Shown here piece after piece: positions 1-9,269 of a stretch of DNA of 64,000 nt. The notes beneath the pieces were generated by a model. That model made no database searches and was not told the origin of the DNA. It saw only the letters and a list, made by a program, of their open reading frames with translations. Origin of the DNA: Haloplasma contractile (GTDB taxonomy: Bacteria; Bacillota_I; Bacilli_A; Haloplasmatales; Haloplasmataceae); contig JAENYC010000019.1 of NCBI GenBank assembly GCA_016841945.1, positions 1 to 64,000 of the forward strand, in the 5' to 3' direction. A program made the translations under genes and the position numbers. Position 1 is the first letter of the stretch. Every line of letters begins with the position of its first letter.

Positions 1-132
1 GTATACATCGTTTTTCTAATGCTTGATGGATATTCAAATAGCTGCTCAATATGTTACCAGTTACGTTCAAATACCTAATGGCTCCATTGTATTTAGTCTA
101 TTGTTCTTTTAATTTTTCGAACTGATTTTATA

Positions 133-167
133 AAAAACAAAAAAGGAAGAGCTTTTTTAACTCTCCC
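133..167 (-). terminator. Rho-independent terminator after the GNAT remnant
   Basis: Read on the minus strand, an imperfect stem (GGAGAG against CTCTTCC, one bulge) closes a loop and is followed by a run of T broken by one G. It lies about 50 bases beyond the stop of the acetyltransferase remnant, so it probably ended that transcript. Confidence 0.45.
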
Positions 168-217
168 CATCGTTTAGGTTTAGTGAGACACAGCAGCCTC
201 CGAGTTTTCCGTCTTTT

Positions 218-983
218 TTAATATTCAATAGATATAACATCATATTCTCTTTCAATTTGATAACCAAGTTTTTTAGCTAATTTAATTGAATGTTTGTTTT
301 CTGCATCCCAATGAGGGATAATGTTGTGTTCTAAACAATATTTGGTAAATTTAGCACCTACGGCAGTTGCTATTCCTTGATTACGATAATCTCTATGTGT
401 ATCAATTTCTACTTCAAATCCACCATTAAAGTAGATATAGGATGATGCCCCCGATATTATTTTGTCTTTATCTAGTACACAGTAACCAAAACCTTTATCA
501 AGAAATTCTTGTACATCTTTAAAATTACAAACTAAATATTTTCCCCAATTAGTCTTTAGAAGTTAGAGCTTCGTCAATCACTTTATAAGTATATTGTTTA
601 GGAAGAGCGTCTATAAATGGACCTAAATCATCAATATTAATATATTCATGGGTAAAGGAATAACGTTTTGTCATCTTATAATGATTATCATGAACATCAA
701 TTACTAATTCCCTCCATTTTTGGTTAGTGATGACCTCTGCCCAACTTCCGATATTTTTCACTAAATCCTTAGCTAAAGGATGATTGACATCACCAAAAAA
801 ATAAGAAGTACCAGCTATAGTGATTTGACAGATAGAGGGATTTGTTTCATCATCAGCGTATATTTTTCCATGGTATCCATGAATGGCAGCGTCAATTAAT
901 GAATCATAGGGAAAGTCCTTCATCAAATGCCATACATTAACAGCGTGTTCTTTTTTTATTTTAACTATTTTATTCATCGTCAT
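218..983 (-). pseudogene. GNAT acetyltransferase, split by a frameshift
   Basis: Two halves of one GNAT-family N-acetyltransferase lie in different frames. The N-terminal half (983 to 549) opens MTMNKIVKIKKEH and ends ALTSKD with a TAA. The reading then continues one frame over from about 547 to 218 as NWGKYLVCNFKDV, with the acetyl-CoA-binding region recognisable in DTHRDYRNQGIATAV and a family-typical end, SIKLAKKLGYQIE. In intact relatives the IDEAL segment runs into the tryptophan of the second half with a few more residues, so a small deletion with loss of frame is likely. The start is supported by AAGGAGATGACG just upstream. A sequencing error is the alternative; programmed frameshifting is less likely because no slippery site or stimulatory hairpin is apparent. 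Confidence 0.7.
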
Positions 984-1068
984 CTCCTTTATTTTTTAAT
1001 GATTAAAGTAATTTCATTATAACTAAATAAGTGGTTTAAAACAAGCGAATAATATTTTTAAAACACCC

Positions 1069-1097
1069 TTGCATTATGTATTAGGGAGTGTTATAAT
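1069..1097 (+). promoter_or_regulatory. Promoter of the histidine operon
   Basis: A -35 box TTGCAT and a perfect -10 box TATAAT are separated by 17 bases. Transcription would start near 1104 and give a leader of about 240 nt before hisZ. The promoter is framed by an inverted repeat, AACACCCT before and AGGGAGTGTT within the spacer, a possible repressor site. Confidence 0.7.
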
Positions 1098-1151
1098 GAT
1101 TAAAGTAAATTACTTTACCCCGATAAAGTGGTAAATATTGGAGTGCTAATT

Positions 1152-1199
1152 ATGAAACAATGGAAATTATCACAAGTTCATTATCATCATTATATTTAA
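1152..1199 (+). CDS. hisL: His-rich leader peptide of the his operon
   Basis: A 15-codon reading frame, MKQWKLSQVHYHHYI, ends in TAA. It is preceded by GGAG eight bases before the ATG. Three of four consecutive codons near the end are CAT (histidine), the fourth TAT. It sits between the promoter and a strong terminator hairpin just upstream of hisZ, which is the arrangement of ribosome-mediated attenuation. When charged tRNA-His is scarce the ribosome would stall on these codons and change the downstream pairing. No T-box signature is present in this leader, although T-boxes are the common solution in Firmicutes. The peptide itself is not expected to have another role. Confidence 0.75.
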   Translation: MKQWKLSQVHYHHYI

Positions 1200-1209
1200 G
1201 GTTTGTTTT

Positions 1210-1290
1210 TATGAATGAAATATTCATAGATACAAGCCTATATTGTGTTAAATAATAATGGACTTGTATCTATCTCATATAAGGTTAAAA
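1210..1290 (+). promoter_or_regulatory. Attenuator: competing RNA pairings
   Basis: Several overlapping stems are visible between the leader peptide and the terminator. TATGAAT (1210-1216) pairs with ATTCATA (1222-1228). The overlapping segment ATAGATACAAG (1226-1236) pairs perfectly over 11 bases with CTTGTATCTAT (1263-1273). The end of that arm contains CTATCT, which can instead pair with AGATAG in the 5' arm of the terminator. Such mutually exclusive stems are what an attenuator needs: one fold frees the terminator, the other blocks it. Which fold forms when the ribosome stalls is inferred, not shown. Confidence 0.65.
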
Positions 1291-1324
1291 AGCCAGATAG
1301 TGTAAGTCTATCTGGCTTTTTTTA
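1291..1324 (+). terminator. Attenuator terminator upstream of hisZ
   Basis: A perfect 10-base stem, AGCCAGATAG and CTATCTGGCT, with a 7-base loop is followed directly by eight T. It ends 23 bases before the hisZ start, so it must be read through for the operon to be expressed. Confidence 0.85.
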
Positions 1325-1346
1325 CTTAAAAAACAAGGAGGATTTT

Positions 1347-2258
1347 ATGGAGTTTTTAAAAATAAAAGAAGAAATGCATTATTTACAACGTAAATATCGT
1401 ATCATTCAAGAACTAGAAAAAATTGTGACAAATGAAGGATATGTGTTAATAGAACCGGCGATATTTGAAGAATATGAAACCTTTATTAAAATTAATAAAC
1501 GCATTCAAAAGGAATCAATGGTAAAAGTCATTAATAGTGATAATTCTATTTTAATATTACGACCTGATGCGACAACGAGCATTATTGAACAAGTAATTCC
1601 TAAATGGGAGGAAGGATTAAAATTAAAACTATTTTATAATACAAAGGTATTTCGTCATACCTCAAAAGGCATTAAAGAATACCATCAATTTGGGATAGAG
1701 AATTTGGGTGAATCGTGTGATTATGATGTTGTTGAGTTAGTATTTAAAATATTAAAACAGTTTAATGAAAACTATTTGGTTGAGATTGGAAATAGTAAAT
1801 TTATAAATGATTTATTTAAACTTTTGAATTTAGATGAGGCTAATGAACAAGTATTAAAATCATATATCTATTATAAGAATCAATTTGAAATAAACCGATT
1901 TATTGAAAGGAACAAACCAAACCATCATAAAATACTATCATCACTTCTTAGTTTACAAGGGTGTTTAACTGATATTAAAAAGAAATTAGACGACTTTACA
2001 TTAACTGATGAAATGGAAGCTGCGATTGATGAGTTAAATAATTTACAATTTGACAATGCGAAATTTGATTTATCGATGATATCTCAATATGACTATTATG
2101 ATGGGATCATATTTAAAGGTTATTATCCTAATACCCCAATCCCAATTATAAGTGGGGGGAGATATGATGGATTAACCAAACGTTATGGACATAGGATTAA
2201 GGCAGTTGGTTTTAGTATTGATAGTGATGCCTTAATCAGGGAGGTGTTTTCTAAATGA
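1347..2258 (+). CDS. hisZ: ATP phosphoribosyltransferase regulatory subunit HisZ
   Basis: HisZ is a catalytically dead paralogue of histidyl-tRNA synthetase that partners the short form of HisG in the first step of histidine synthesis. The protein (303 aa) shows class II synthetase motifs: FRHTSKGIKEYHQFGIE around residues 105-121 and SGGRYDGL near the C-terminus; it lacks the anticodon-binding domain and ends at the catalytic core. The start ATG at 1347 has AAGGAGG just upstream; a longer frame from a GTG at 1245 would run through the attenuator and is not used. The TGA overlaps the hisG ATG, and the partner being the short HisG supports HisZ rather than a true HisRS. Confidence 0.92.
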   Translation: MEFLKIKEEMHYLQRKYRIIQELEKIVTNEGYVLIEPAIFEEYETFIKINKRIQKESMVKVINSDNSILILRPDATTSIIEQVIPKWEEGLKLKLFYNTKVFRHTSKGIKEYHQFGIENLGESCDYDVVELVFKILKQFNENYLVEIGNSKFINDLFKLLNLDEANEQVLKSYIYYKNQFEINRFIERNKPNHHKILSSLLSLQGCLTDIKKKLDDFTLTDEMEAAIDELNNLQFDNAKFDLSMISQYDYYDGIIFKGYYPNTPIPIISGGRYDGLTKRYGHRIKAVGFSIDSDALIREVFSK

Positions 2259-2893
2259 GAAAAGATTATTTAACACTTGCCTTGGCAAAAGGGCGATTAG
2301 GAAAAAGCTTAATGAAGGAAATAGAGGAGAATGGTAAGCTACAATCCATTGACTTAGATTCTAGAAAATTAATATTTTTCGATGATAAGAATAAAATACG
2401 CTACATGGTTGTTAAACCCATTGATGTCATTACTTATGTTGAAAAAGGCGTGGCTGATTTAGGTGTTGTTGGAAGAGACAATCTCTTAGAAGCACAAGGT
2501 GATTTATATGAACTGCTTGATTTAGGATTTGGAAAATGTAAATTTTCTATCGCAGGTGTAAAAGGACAAAAATTGTACCAAAAAGATTCTATTTTAAAGA
2601 TCGCGACAAAATATCCTAATGTTGCGATGAAGTATTTTCAATCTAAACAACAAAAAATAGATATTATCAAGTTAAATGGTTCTGTTGAATTAGCACCGCT
2701 TGTGGGACTGGCTGATGTCATCGTTGATATTGTAGAAACCGGTCATACCATAAAAGCCAATGGCTTAGAAATATTAGAAGATATGTTTGATATCAGTGCG
2801 AAGTTAATTGCTAATAGAGTGAGTTATCGTTTTAAACAAAGTGAAATAAATAAATTGTGTGATTTACTAGAAGGGAGAAATGAAGATGATTAA
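2255..2893 (+). CDS. hisG: ATP phosphoribosyltransferase, short form (HisG)
   Basis: First enzyme of histidine synthesis: joins ATP and PRPP to give phosphoribosyl-ATP. At 212 aa it is the short, HisZ-dependent form without the C-terminal allosteric domain. Family features are LALAKGRLGKS at the N-terminus, GVADLGVVGRDNL in the middle, and the PRPP-binding stretch ADVIVDIVETGHTIKANGL near residues 150-170. Its ATG overlaps the hisZ stop (ATGA) and its end overlaps hisD by 14 bases, consistent with translational coupling. Cytosolic. Confidence 0.96.
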   Translation: MRKDYLTLALAKGRLGKSLMKEIEENGKLQSIDLDSRKLIFFDDKNKIRYMVVKPIDVITYVEKGVADLGVVGRDNLLEAQGDLYELLDLGFGKCKFSIAGVKGQKLYQKDSILKIATKYPNVAMKYFQSKQQKIDIIKLNGSVELAPLVGLADVIVDIVETGHTIKANGLEILEDMFDISAKLIANRVSYRFKQSEINKLCDLLEGRNEDD

Positions 2894-4157
2894 AATAATA
2901 GAAGATGTAACCTTATTAAATGATTTATTGAACAGGAATCAATTTGAATATTCAGATGTCAATCAAGTGGTTGAGGAGATATTAAATCAAGTAAAGGAAA
3001 AAAAAGATGAAGCATTAAAGGCATATACCTTAAAGTTTGATAAAGTAAAAATAGATGATTTTAAAGTGAGTGAGAAAGAAATCAGTGAAGCTTATGAAAA
3101 TTTAGATAAGGCATTAATAAAAGACTTGAAACAAGCGTGGAAAAACATTAGAGGTTTTCATGAGAAACAATTACCAAAATCCTATGCGTTTAAGAATAAT
3201 CAAGGGATTACACTAGGTCAACTGGTTAAACCCATACAAACAGTCGGTATCTATGTACCAGGGGGGAGTGCTGCTTATCCTTCAACGGTACTGATGAATG
3301 CAGTCCCAGCTAAAATTGCGGGGGTCAAAAAAATAGTGATGATCACACCTCCTAATAAAGAAGGTAAAATTAAAGATTCTATTTTAGTGGCCGCAAAGAT
3401 TGCTGGAGTGGATGAGGTATATAAAGTCGGAGGCGCCCAAGGAATCGCCGCCTTAACTTTTGGAACTGAAACAATTCCTAAGGTGAATAAAATAGTTGGG
3501 CCAGGTAATATTTATGTCTCAATGGCTAAAAGAAAGGTGTCTGGTTATGTAGGAATTGATATGATAGCGGGACCGAGTGAAATCTTAATCATTGCTGATG
3601 AAACAGGAAACCCTGATTATATCGCTGCTGATTTAATGAGTCAAGCAGAACATGACGTGCTAGCGGCATCTATTCTTGTGACAACGTCTCAATCTTTAGC
3701 CGAAGAAGTGGTGAAATCTATAGAAAAACAAATAAAATCGTTAGAAAGAAAAGATATTATAGAATCTTCTCTAAAAGATTATGGTGCCATTGTTTTAACT
3801 AATTCATTAGATGATGCCATTAAAATAAGCAATGAAATTGCACCGGAACATTTAGAAGTTCATACCAAAGACCCATTTGTCATCTATCCTAAGATTGAAA
3901 ATGCAGGTGCTATCTTTTTAGGCGAATATACACCTGAGGCTGTTGGGGATTATTATGCAGGACCGAATCATACCCTTCCAACGAGTCAAACCGCAAAGTT
4001 TTCATCGCCGCTTTCAACAACGGATTTTATAAAGAAAACATCATTAATCTATTATGATAAGAAGAATTTAAAACAAGCGAAGAATTCAATCATTCGTTTA
4101 GCGGATGAAGAAGGGCTAACCGCCCATGCAAATTCTGTAAAAGTGAGGGATGTTTGA
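2880..4157 (+). CDS. hisD: Histidinol dehydrogenase
   Basis: Last two oxidation steps: L-histidinol to L-histidine with NAD. The 425-aa length is normal. Recognisable blocks are VGIYVPGGSAAYPSTVLM, the VGGAQGIAALTFGT segment, VGPGNIYV, the AGPSEILI block, and the C-terminal GAIFLGEYTPEAVGDYYAGPNHTLPT region with metal- and substrate-binding Glu and His residues. AAGGGA lies 4 bases before the ATG at 2880 and 10 before the in-frame ATG at 2886, so the true start could be two codons later. It overlaps hisG and is followed by hisC with a one-base overlap. Confidence 0.96.
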   Translation: MKMIKIIEDVTLLNDLLNRNQFEYSDVNQVVEEILNQVKEKKDEALKAYTLKFDKVKIDDFKVSEKEISEAYENLDKALIKDLKQAWKNIRGFHEKQLPKSYAFKNNQGITLGQLVKPIQTVGIYVPGGSAAYPSTVLMNAVPAKIAGVKKIVMITPPNKEGKIKDSILVAAKIAGVDEVYKVGGAQGIAALTFGTETIPKVNKIVGPGNIYVSMAKRKVSGYVGIDMIAGPSEILIIADETGNPDYIAADLMSQAEHDVLAASILVTTSQSLAEEVVKSIEKQIKSLERKDIIESSLKDYGAIVLTNSLDDAIKISNEIAPEHLEVHTKDPFVIYPKIENAGAIFLGEYTPEAVGDYYAGPNHTLPTSQTAKFSSPLSTTDFIKKTSLIYYDKKNLKQAKNSIIRLADEEGLTAHANSVKVRDV

Positions 4158-5200
4158 TGCAATTGATAAAACCCTCTGTATTAAATTTAAAAAGTTATAA
4201 ACCAAATGAAATACCTTATAGAGTAAAGCTTGATGCTAATGAAGGCTGTAATTATTTATTTAAAGATGGAGTTGAAATAAAAAATATCGATATCAATTAT
4301 TATCCCGATAGTCAATCCCTTCAATTAAGAAAAGAATTGAGCCGATTTATAGAAGTTGATAAAGAAAATATCATCGCTGGAAATGGGTCTAGTGAAATGA
4401 TTGAGTTAATCTTAAAAACCTTTGTGGATAAAGGAGAAACAATTTTAAGTTTTGAACCTAGCTTTAGTATGTATCCGATATATAGTCAAATATATTCAGC
4501 ACAATATAAAAGGGTAGAATGTAATGATGATTTTTCTGTTGATATGAATAAGCTCTTTGAAATTCAAAAAGAGATAAACGCAAAAGTCATTTTTATTTGT
4601 AATCCTAATAATCCAACTGGTTATCAAATTAGTAAAGAAGAAATCATTCACTTTATAAAAAAAACCGATGCATTAGTCGTTGTAGATGAGGCGTATATGG
4701 AGTTTTCAAACAATGGACAATCATTAAAAGATGAAGTGAATGATTATCCAAATCTTATTGTCTTAAGGACCTTGTCAAAAGCCTTTGGACTGGCAAGTAT
4801 TCGTTTAGGATACCTTATAAGTAATAAAGAAATTGTCTCAATGATCAATAAAGTAAAACCTCCTTATAATCTAAATACTTTAACACAGCAGGTGGGAATA
4901 AAAGCATTAAGAGAAAAAGAAAAAATGAATGAGTATGTTAAAGGTGTTAAAGAAAGACGAAAGGTTGTATTTAATAAACTGAAACAATTAGGGTTTAAGG
5001 TTTATGAATCAGAAGCCAATTTTATATTTTTTAAATCTGATATTTTATCTTTATTTGAAAAACTATCAAATAAAGGGATATTAGTTCGCCGATTTACGGG
5101 TAATTTAGAGGGGTACTATCGCGTGAGTATTGGTACAAATGATGAAAATAAACAGTTTTTAAAAGCATTAAAGGAGATAGTAGAAAATGAGAGAAGCTAA
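4157..5200 (+). CDS. hisC: Histidinol-phosphate aminotransferase
   Basis: PLP enzyme (fold type I) converting imidazole-acetol phosphate and glutamate to histidinol phosphate. The 347-aa product has the pocket motifs expected: AGNGSSEMIELIL near residue 75, FICNPNNPTG near 150, VVDEAYMEF, and the PLP lysine in LRTLSKAFGLASIRLGY near residue 210. ATG at 4157 shares its A with the TGA of hisD and has AAGTGAGG upstream; the TTG one codon earlier is a weaker choice. The gene ends 14 bases inside hisB. Confidence 0.95.
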   Translation: MQLIKPSVLNLKSYKPNEIPYRVKLDANEGCNYLFKDGVEIKNIDINYYPDSQSLQLRKELSRFIEVDKENIIAGNGSSEMIELILKTFVDKGETILSFEPSFSMYPIYSQIYSAQYKRVECNDDFSVDMNKLFEIQKEINAKVIFICNPNNPTGYQISKEEIIHFIKKTDALVVVDEAYMEFSNNGQSLKDEVNDYPNLIVLRTLSKAFGLASIRLGYLISNKEIVSMINKVKPPYNLNTLTQQVGIKALREKEKMNEYVKGVKERRKVVFNKLKQLGFKVYESEANFIFFKSDILSLFEKLSNKGILVRRFTGNLEGYYRVSIGTNDENKQFLKALKEIVENERS

Positions 5201-5765
5201 AGTAATGCGCAATACAAATGAAACGGAAGTGGAAATAAAGTTTAATTTAGATGGCAGTCGAAAAATAAATATTAATACAGGCATTCCTTTTCTTGACCAT
5301 ATGTTAACCCTATTTGCTTTTCATGGAGGGTTTGATTTAGAAATAAAATGTAGTGGAGATTTAGAGATTGATTGTCATCATACCGTAGAAGATATTGGAT
5401 TAACACTCGGTAAAACTTTAAAAAAAGCAATTGGAAATAAAGTAGGAATTAAACGTTATTCACATATCTATTTACCCATGGATGAAAGTTTGTGTCGTGT
5501 TGTATTAGATATAAGTAACAGACCTTATCTTAGTTATCAAGTGCCTTTAACGAAAGAAAGATTAGGCACACTAGATACTGAGACAATAGAAGAGTTTTTT
5601 AAATCCTTTATGAATGAAGCGGGGCTCACGCTTCATATCACATTATTATATGGAAAGAATGACCATCATAAAGTTGAATCTGTATTTAAGGCCTTTGGCC
5701 GTGTGTTAAAAGATGCAACAACAATTACAAGTAATAGTATTACCTCTTCTAAGGGGGTATTATAA
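5187..5765 (+). CDS. hisB: Imidazoleglycerol-phosphate dehydratase
   Basis: Dehydrates imidazole glycerol phosphate to imidazole acetol phosphate. This is the single-function form (192 aa) without a phosphatase domain. The two manganese-binding motifs are clear: FLDHMLTLFAFHG and DCHHTVEDIG in the first half, with the symmetric pair RPYLSYQVP and NDHHKVESVFKAFGR in the second. The phosphatase role is supplied by the PHP protein at the end of the operon. Overlaps hisC by 14 bases and shares its TAATG stop-start with hisH. Confidence 0.96.
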   Translation: MREAKVMRNTNETEVEIKFNLDGSRKININTGIPFLDHMLTLFAFHGGFDLEIKCSGDLEIDCHHTVEDIGLTLGKTLKKAIGNKVGIKRYSHIYLPMDESLCRVVLDISNRPYLSYQVPLTKERLGTLDTETIEEFFKSFMNEAGLTLHITLLYGKNDHHKVESVFKAFGRVLKDATTITSNSITSSKGVL

Positions 5766-6370
5766 TGAATGTCATATTAGATTATGATGTTGGTAATTTA
5801 GACTCTATAGAAAATGCCTTTAAACAATTAGGCATCTCTTTCATTACCTCAAAAGACCCAAATATCATAAAAGAATGTCATTCTTTGATTTTACCTGGTG
5901 TGGGTGCTTTTGAAAAATCAATGAAGGCATTAGAAGAGACAAAACTTATTCCAGTGATTAAAGAACATATCTCAAAAGGTAAATATCTATTAGGGATTTG
6001 TATAGGGATGCAGTTATTGTATGAAAAGAGTGATGAAAATGGTGAATTTGAAGGATTAGGTATTTTTAAAGGAACGGTAAATTATTTAGATGTAAAATTA
6101 AAGATTCCACATATGGGGTGGAATCAATTAAAATTTAAAAAAAGAAACCACCCTATTTTAAAATATATAAAGGAAGATGATTACGTTTATTTTGTTCATT
6201 CATATTACGTTCAATCAAATCATGATGAACTTCTTGCTTATACCAACTATGAAAAAATAATACCTGCGATTGTATCACAAGGAAATGTGTATGCTACGCA
6301 ATTTCATCCAGAAAAAAGTGGGACAGTTGGGCTAAATATTTTAAAAGCTTATGGGGAGATGATAAAATGA
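5765..6370 (+). CDS. hisH: Imidazole glycerol phosphate synthase, glutaminase subunit
   Basis: Class I glutamine amidotransferase that feeds ammonia to HisF. The nucleophile Cys is in LLGICIGMQLLYE (near residue 79), the oxyanion strand is LPGVGAFEKSM, and the catalytic His-Glu pair is in YATQFHPEKSG near residue 181. At 201 aa it is of normal length. It is joined by overlaps to hisB before and hisA after (ATGA), so subunit stoichiometry is likely coupled. Confidence 0.96.
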   Translation: MNVILDYDVGNLDSIENAFKQLGISFITSKDPNIIKECHSLILPGVGAFEKSMKALEETKLIPVIKEHISKGKYLLGICIGMQLLYEKSDENGEFEGLGIFKGTVNYLDVKLKIPHMGWNQLKFKKRNHPILKYIKEDDYVYFVHSYYVQSNHDELLAYTNYEKIIPAIVSQGNVYATQFHPEKSGTVGLNILKAYGEMIK

Positions 6371-7086
6371 TTCTATTTCCAGCGATTGATATAAAAGATA
6401 ATCAATGTGTGCGATTAATACAAGGTGATTTTAATAAAGCGAAAGTTTATTGTTATAAACCGAGTGAAATCGCAAGATTATTTGAAAATGATGGCGCTAA
6501 GTATTTACACATCGTTGATTTAAATGGTGCAAACAAGGGAGTGCTTATAAATCTCCCGACGATAAAAGAAATAATAAAACAAGTGAATATTCCTATACAG
6601 GTTGGTGGCGGAATTAGAAATATAGAGACTGTTAAAACCCTACTTGATTTAGGGGTTAATAGAGTCATCGTCGGGACAATGGCGATTGAAGATGAGATGT
6701 TGTTAAAGCGATTAGTTGATAGGTATCAAGATAAAATCGTTGTATCAATTGATGCCAAAAATGGTTATGTGGCAACAAGGGGATGGAAAACAGTTAGTGA
6801 AGTTGCTTCAATCACATTTTTAGAAAATCTCGAAAAAATAGGTGTTAAAACCATTGTATATACAGATATTTTAAAAGATGGCATGTTAGAAGGACCAAAC
6901 TTTAATGTTTATGAAGAAATCATAAAAAAGACAAATTTGAATCTCATCGCATCGGGTGGTGTGAGTACATTATCTGATTTAAAACGATTGAAGAAGATGG
7001 GGTGTTATGGTGCCATTGTTGGAAAAGCTCTATATGAGAAGAAATTTATTTTGAAGGAGGGATTATCGTGCTTGCAAAACGGATAA
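6367..7086 (+). CDS. hisA: Phosphoribosylformimino-AICAR-phosphate isomerase
   Basis: TIM-barrel isomerase opening the ribose ring of ProFAR. Typical features are the N-terminal catalytic Asp in [15 protein letters not shown], the first phosphate-binding loop [11 protein letters not shown], the second catalytic Asp in [15 protein letters not shown], and the second phosphate loop [11 protein letters not shown] followed by [10 protein letters not shown]. Length 239 aa is standard. The end overlaps the GTG start of the paralogous hisF by 19 bases. Confidence 0.96.
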   Translation: MILFPAIDIKDNQCVRLIQGDFNKAKVYCYKPSEIARLFENDGAKYLHIVDLNGANKGVLINLPTIKEIIKQVNIPIQVGGGIRNIETVKTLLDLGVNRVIVGTMAIEDEMLLKRLVDRYQDKIVVSIDAKNGYVATRGWKTVSEVASITFLENLEKIGVKTIVYTDILKDGMLEGPNFNVYEEIIKKTNLNLIASGGVSTLSDLKRLKKMGCYGAIVGKALYEKKFILKEGLSCLQNG

Positions 7087-7826
7087 TTCCTTGTCTTGAT
7101 GTTAGAAATGGACGTGTTGTTAAGGGAAAGAAATTTAAGGATATCAGGGATGTGAATGCACCGGTTACCCTTGGAAAGCATTATAGTGAAAGTGGTGCTG
7201 ATGAACTGGTTTTCTATGATATTACCGCATCAAGTGATGAAAAAAAGATATCTTTAGAATTTGTTTCTGATGTAGCCAAAAATATCAATATTCCCTTCTG
7301 TGTTGGCGGTGGAGTACATTCTATTGAGGATTTTAAGACCATACTTCGAAAGGGCGCTGACAAGATATCGATTAATACAAGTGCGGTTAAGAATCCAAAA
7401 TTAATAAAAGAAGCATCAATTAAATTTGGTTCTCAATGCGTTGTATTATCCATTGATGCTAAGCGTAATGAAAAAGGGTCCTGGAGTGTTTATATAAAAG
7501 GTGGACGTGAAAAAACAACATTAGATGCGATTAAATGGGCAATAGAAGGTGTAAAATTAGGAGCAGGCGAGATTGTTGTTAATAGTATCGACCACGATGG
7601 GATGAAAAAGGGTTATGATATTGAATTGTTAAAAAAAATCACTCAAAGTGTGAATGTACCGGTTATCGCATCAGGTGGAGCAGGGACCATCGATCATTTT
7701 TATCAAGCCGTTAACGAGGCGAATATAGATGGTATATTAGCAGCATCAGTATTTCACTTTGGTGAAATAAGAATATTGGATTTAAAAAAAGAGTTAAAAT
7801 ATAGAGGTATATCAATCAGATTGTAA
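7068..7826 (+). CDS. hisF: Imidazole glycerol phosphate synthase, cyclase subunit
   Basis: Uses ammonia from HisH to cyclise PRFAR to imidazole glycerol phosphate and AICAR. A TIM barrel of 252 aa, related to HisA. Catalytic Asp residues are in [16 protein letters not shown] (about residue 11) and [13 protein letters not shown] (about residue 171); phosphate loops are [11 protein letters not shown] and [11 protein letters not shown]. The GTG start at 7068 follows AAGGAGGG by about 5 bases and lies inside hisA. Confidence 0.96.
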   Translation: MLAKRIIPCLDVRNGRVVKGKKFKDIRDVNAPVTLGKHYSESGADELVFYDITASSDEKKISLEFVSDVAKNINIPFCVGGGVHSIEDFKTILRKGADKISINTSAVKNPKLIKEASIKFGSQCVVLSIDAKRNEKGSWSVYIKGGREKTTLDAIKWAIEGVKLGAGEIVVNSIDHDGMKKGYDIELLKKITQSVNVPVIASGGAGTIDHFYQAVNEANIDGILAASVFHFGEIRILDLKKELKYRGISIRL

Positions 7827-7837
7827 AGGATGATAAA

Positions 7838-8461
7838 ATGGAATTAGATATAAAGTTTGATGAAAAGGGATTAGTCCCTGTTATAGTACAAGATTATCGC
7901 AGTAAAGAAGTGTTAATGCTTGCTTATATGAATAAAGAAGCGATTAAGTTAACATTAGAGAAAAAAATCGCTCATTATTATAGTCGAAGTAGAAAGCAAC
8001 TATGGAAAAAAGGTGAAACATCTGGTAATATTCAATATGTAAAAGGTCTATATTATGACTGTGATGCTGATACGATATTACTAAAAGTGAAACAAATCGG
8101 AGTGGCTTGTCATACGAATCATATGAGTTGCTTTTTTAATGAAGTGATTAAGTGTACTGAATCAAATGATATTTTAGAAGATTTATACGCACTGATTAAA
8201 GAAAGAAAGTATCATCCTATAGAGGATTCTTATACAACTTATTTATTTGAAAAAGGACTGGATAAAATTCTTAAAAAAGTGGGTGAAGAATCGACTGAAG
8301 TCATTATTGCCGCAAAAAATCAATCATTTGATGAAATGAAGTATGAAATCAGTGACTTAGTGTATCATGTATTGGTATTAATGATAAATGAAGGCCTAGA
8401 ATTAGAAGATATTGAAAAAGAATTAGAAAGTAGGAGAAAGAAAAGTGAAAAAAATAATTGA
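7838..8461 (+). CDS. hisIE: Bifunctional PR-AMP cyclohydrolase / PR-ATP pyrophosphatase
   Basis: Catalyses steps 2 and 3 of the pathway. The N-terminal cyclohydrolase domain (about residues 1-110) shows [25 protein letters not shown], a DCDADT zinc site and CHTNHMSCF. The C-terminal pyrophosphatase domain (about 120-207) is the all-alpha MazG-like fold with [16 protein letters not shown] and [11 protein letters not shown]. The fusion is common in bacteria. It is the only gene in the operon core separated from its predecessor (11 bases, with AAAGGATGA before the ATG). Its last bases overlap the next gene. Confidence 0.95.
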   Translation: MELDIKFDEKGLVPVIVQDYRSKEVLMLAYMNKEAIKLTLEKKIAHYYSRSRKQLWKKGETSGNIQYVKGLYYDCDADTILLKVKQIGVACHTNHMSCFFNEVIKCTESNDILEDLYALIKERKYHPIEDSYTTYLFEKGLDKILKKVGEESTEVIIAAKNQSFDEMKYEISDLVYHVLVLMINEGLELEDIEKELESRRKKSEKNN

Positions 8462-9251
8462 TCATCATGTGCATACAAGATATTCTCCTGATGCAGACCC
8501 CAATGCATCGATTAGACGATATTTAGTAAGAGCGAAAGCGTTAGGGTTAAAAGGAATGATGTTTACAGACCATGTCGATATTGACAGCCAGTCCCCTTTA
8601 TTTCAGAATATCATCGATTATAAAAAATATGAAATAGTTTTAAATGAATTACGAAAAGAATATGATATTGATATTTATATGGGCGTTGAAGTTGGCTATC
8701 AAAAACATATTGAGCAAGAATTAACAACCTTTTTAAATCAATATCAGTTTGATTTTGTGATTATGTCCATGCATTGTTGTGAAAAATTAGATTTTTATAA
8801 AGGCGATTTCTTTGAAAATAGAACACAAAAAGAAAGTTACAGACGCTATTTTGAAGCGGTATTAGAATCGGTACAAGATTATCAAAATTATGATGTTTAT
8901 GGACATATTGATTATATTATCCGCTATGGCAATTTTATAAAAAAAGACTATATGTATGATGATTACAAAGAAATAATAGATGAGATATTAAAACTAATCA
9001 TAAAAAATAATAAAGGAATAGAACTCAATACATCAGGGATTAGATATAATATGGGAACCATGCATCCTAAAATAGAGTTATTAAAACGATATAAAGCCTT
9101 AGGTGGAGAAATCATCACAATTGGTTCTGATGCTCATAAAGTAGAAGATTTATATATGAATATAGAAGATGGAATTAAATTGCTTAAAAAAATTGGTTTT
9201 AATTATGTGACCCATTTTAATAAAAGGAAACCAAACTTTATTAAGATATAA
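8445..9251 (+). CDS. hisK: Histidinol-phosphatase, PHP family
   Basis: Completes the pathway by dephosphorylating histidinol phosphate, the activity missing from the short HisB. The PHP metal-binding motifs are in order: [12 protein letters not shown] at the N-terminus, FTDHVD near residue 40, the MGVEVGY and MSMHCCE strands, a VYGHIDYI segment, and SDAHK near the C-terminus. Length 268 aa fits the Bacillus-type enzyme. GTG start at 8445 with TAGGAG 9 bases upstream; the 17-base overlap with hisIE puts it in the operon. The position alone makes the substrate assignment strong. Confidence 0.92.
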   Translation: MKKIIDHHVHTRYSPDADPNASIRRYLVRAKALGLKGMMFTDHVDIDSQSPLFQNIIDYKKYEIVLNELRKEYDIDIYMGVEVGYQKHIEQELTTFLNQYQFDFVIMSMHCCEKLDFYKGDFFENRTQKESYRRYFEAVLESVQDYQNYDVYGHIDYIIRYGNFIKKDYMYDDYKEIIDEILKLIIKNNKGIELNTSGIRYNMGTMHPKIELLKRYKALGGEIITIGSDAHKVEDLYMNIEDGIKLLKKIGFNYVTHFNKRKPNFIKI

Positions 9252-9269
9252 ATGATTAAGGTGATGACT

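Noticed and set aside
1-125. Protein-like minus-strand reading (FEKLKEQ, stop, TKYNGAIRYLNVTGNILSSY) at the window edge
   Set aside because: It has an internal stop, runs off the window and matches no family I can name; possible gene remnant but not supportable.
1245-1346. Longer hisZ frame from a GTG at 1245
   Set aside because: The extension runs through the attenuator stem and terminator; the ATG at 1347 has a proper ribosome site.
984-1346. T-box riboswitch for histidine
   Set aside because: The conserved T-box sequence is not found; the His-rich leader frame explains the terminator better.
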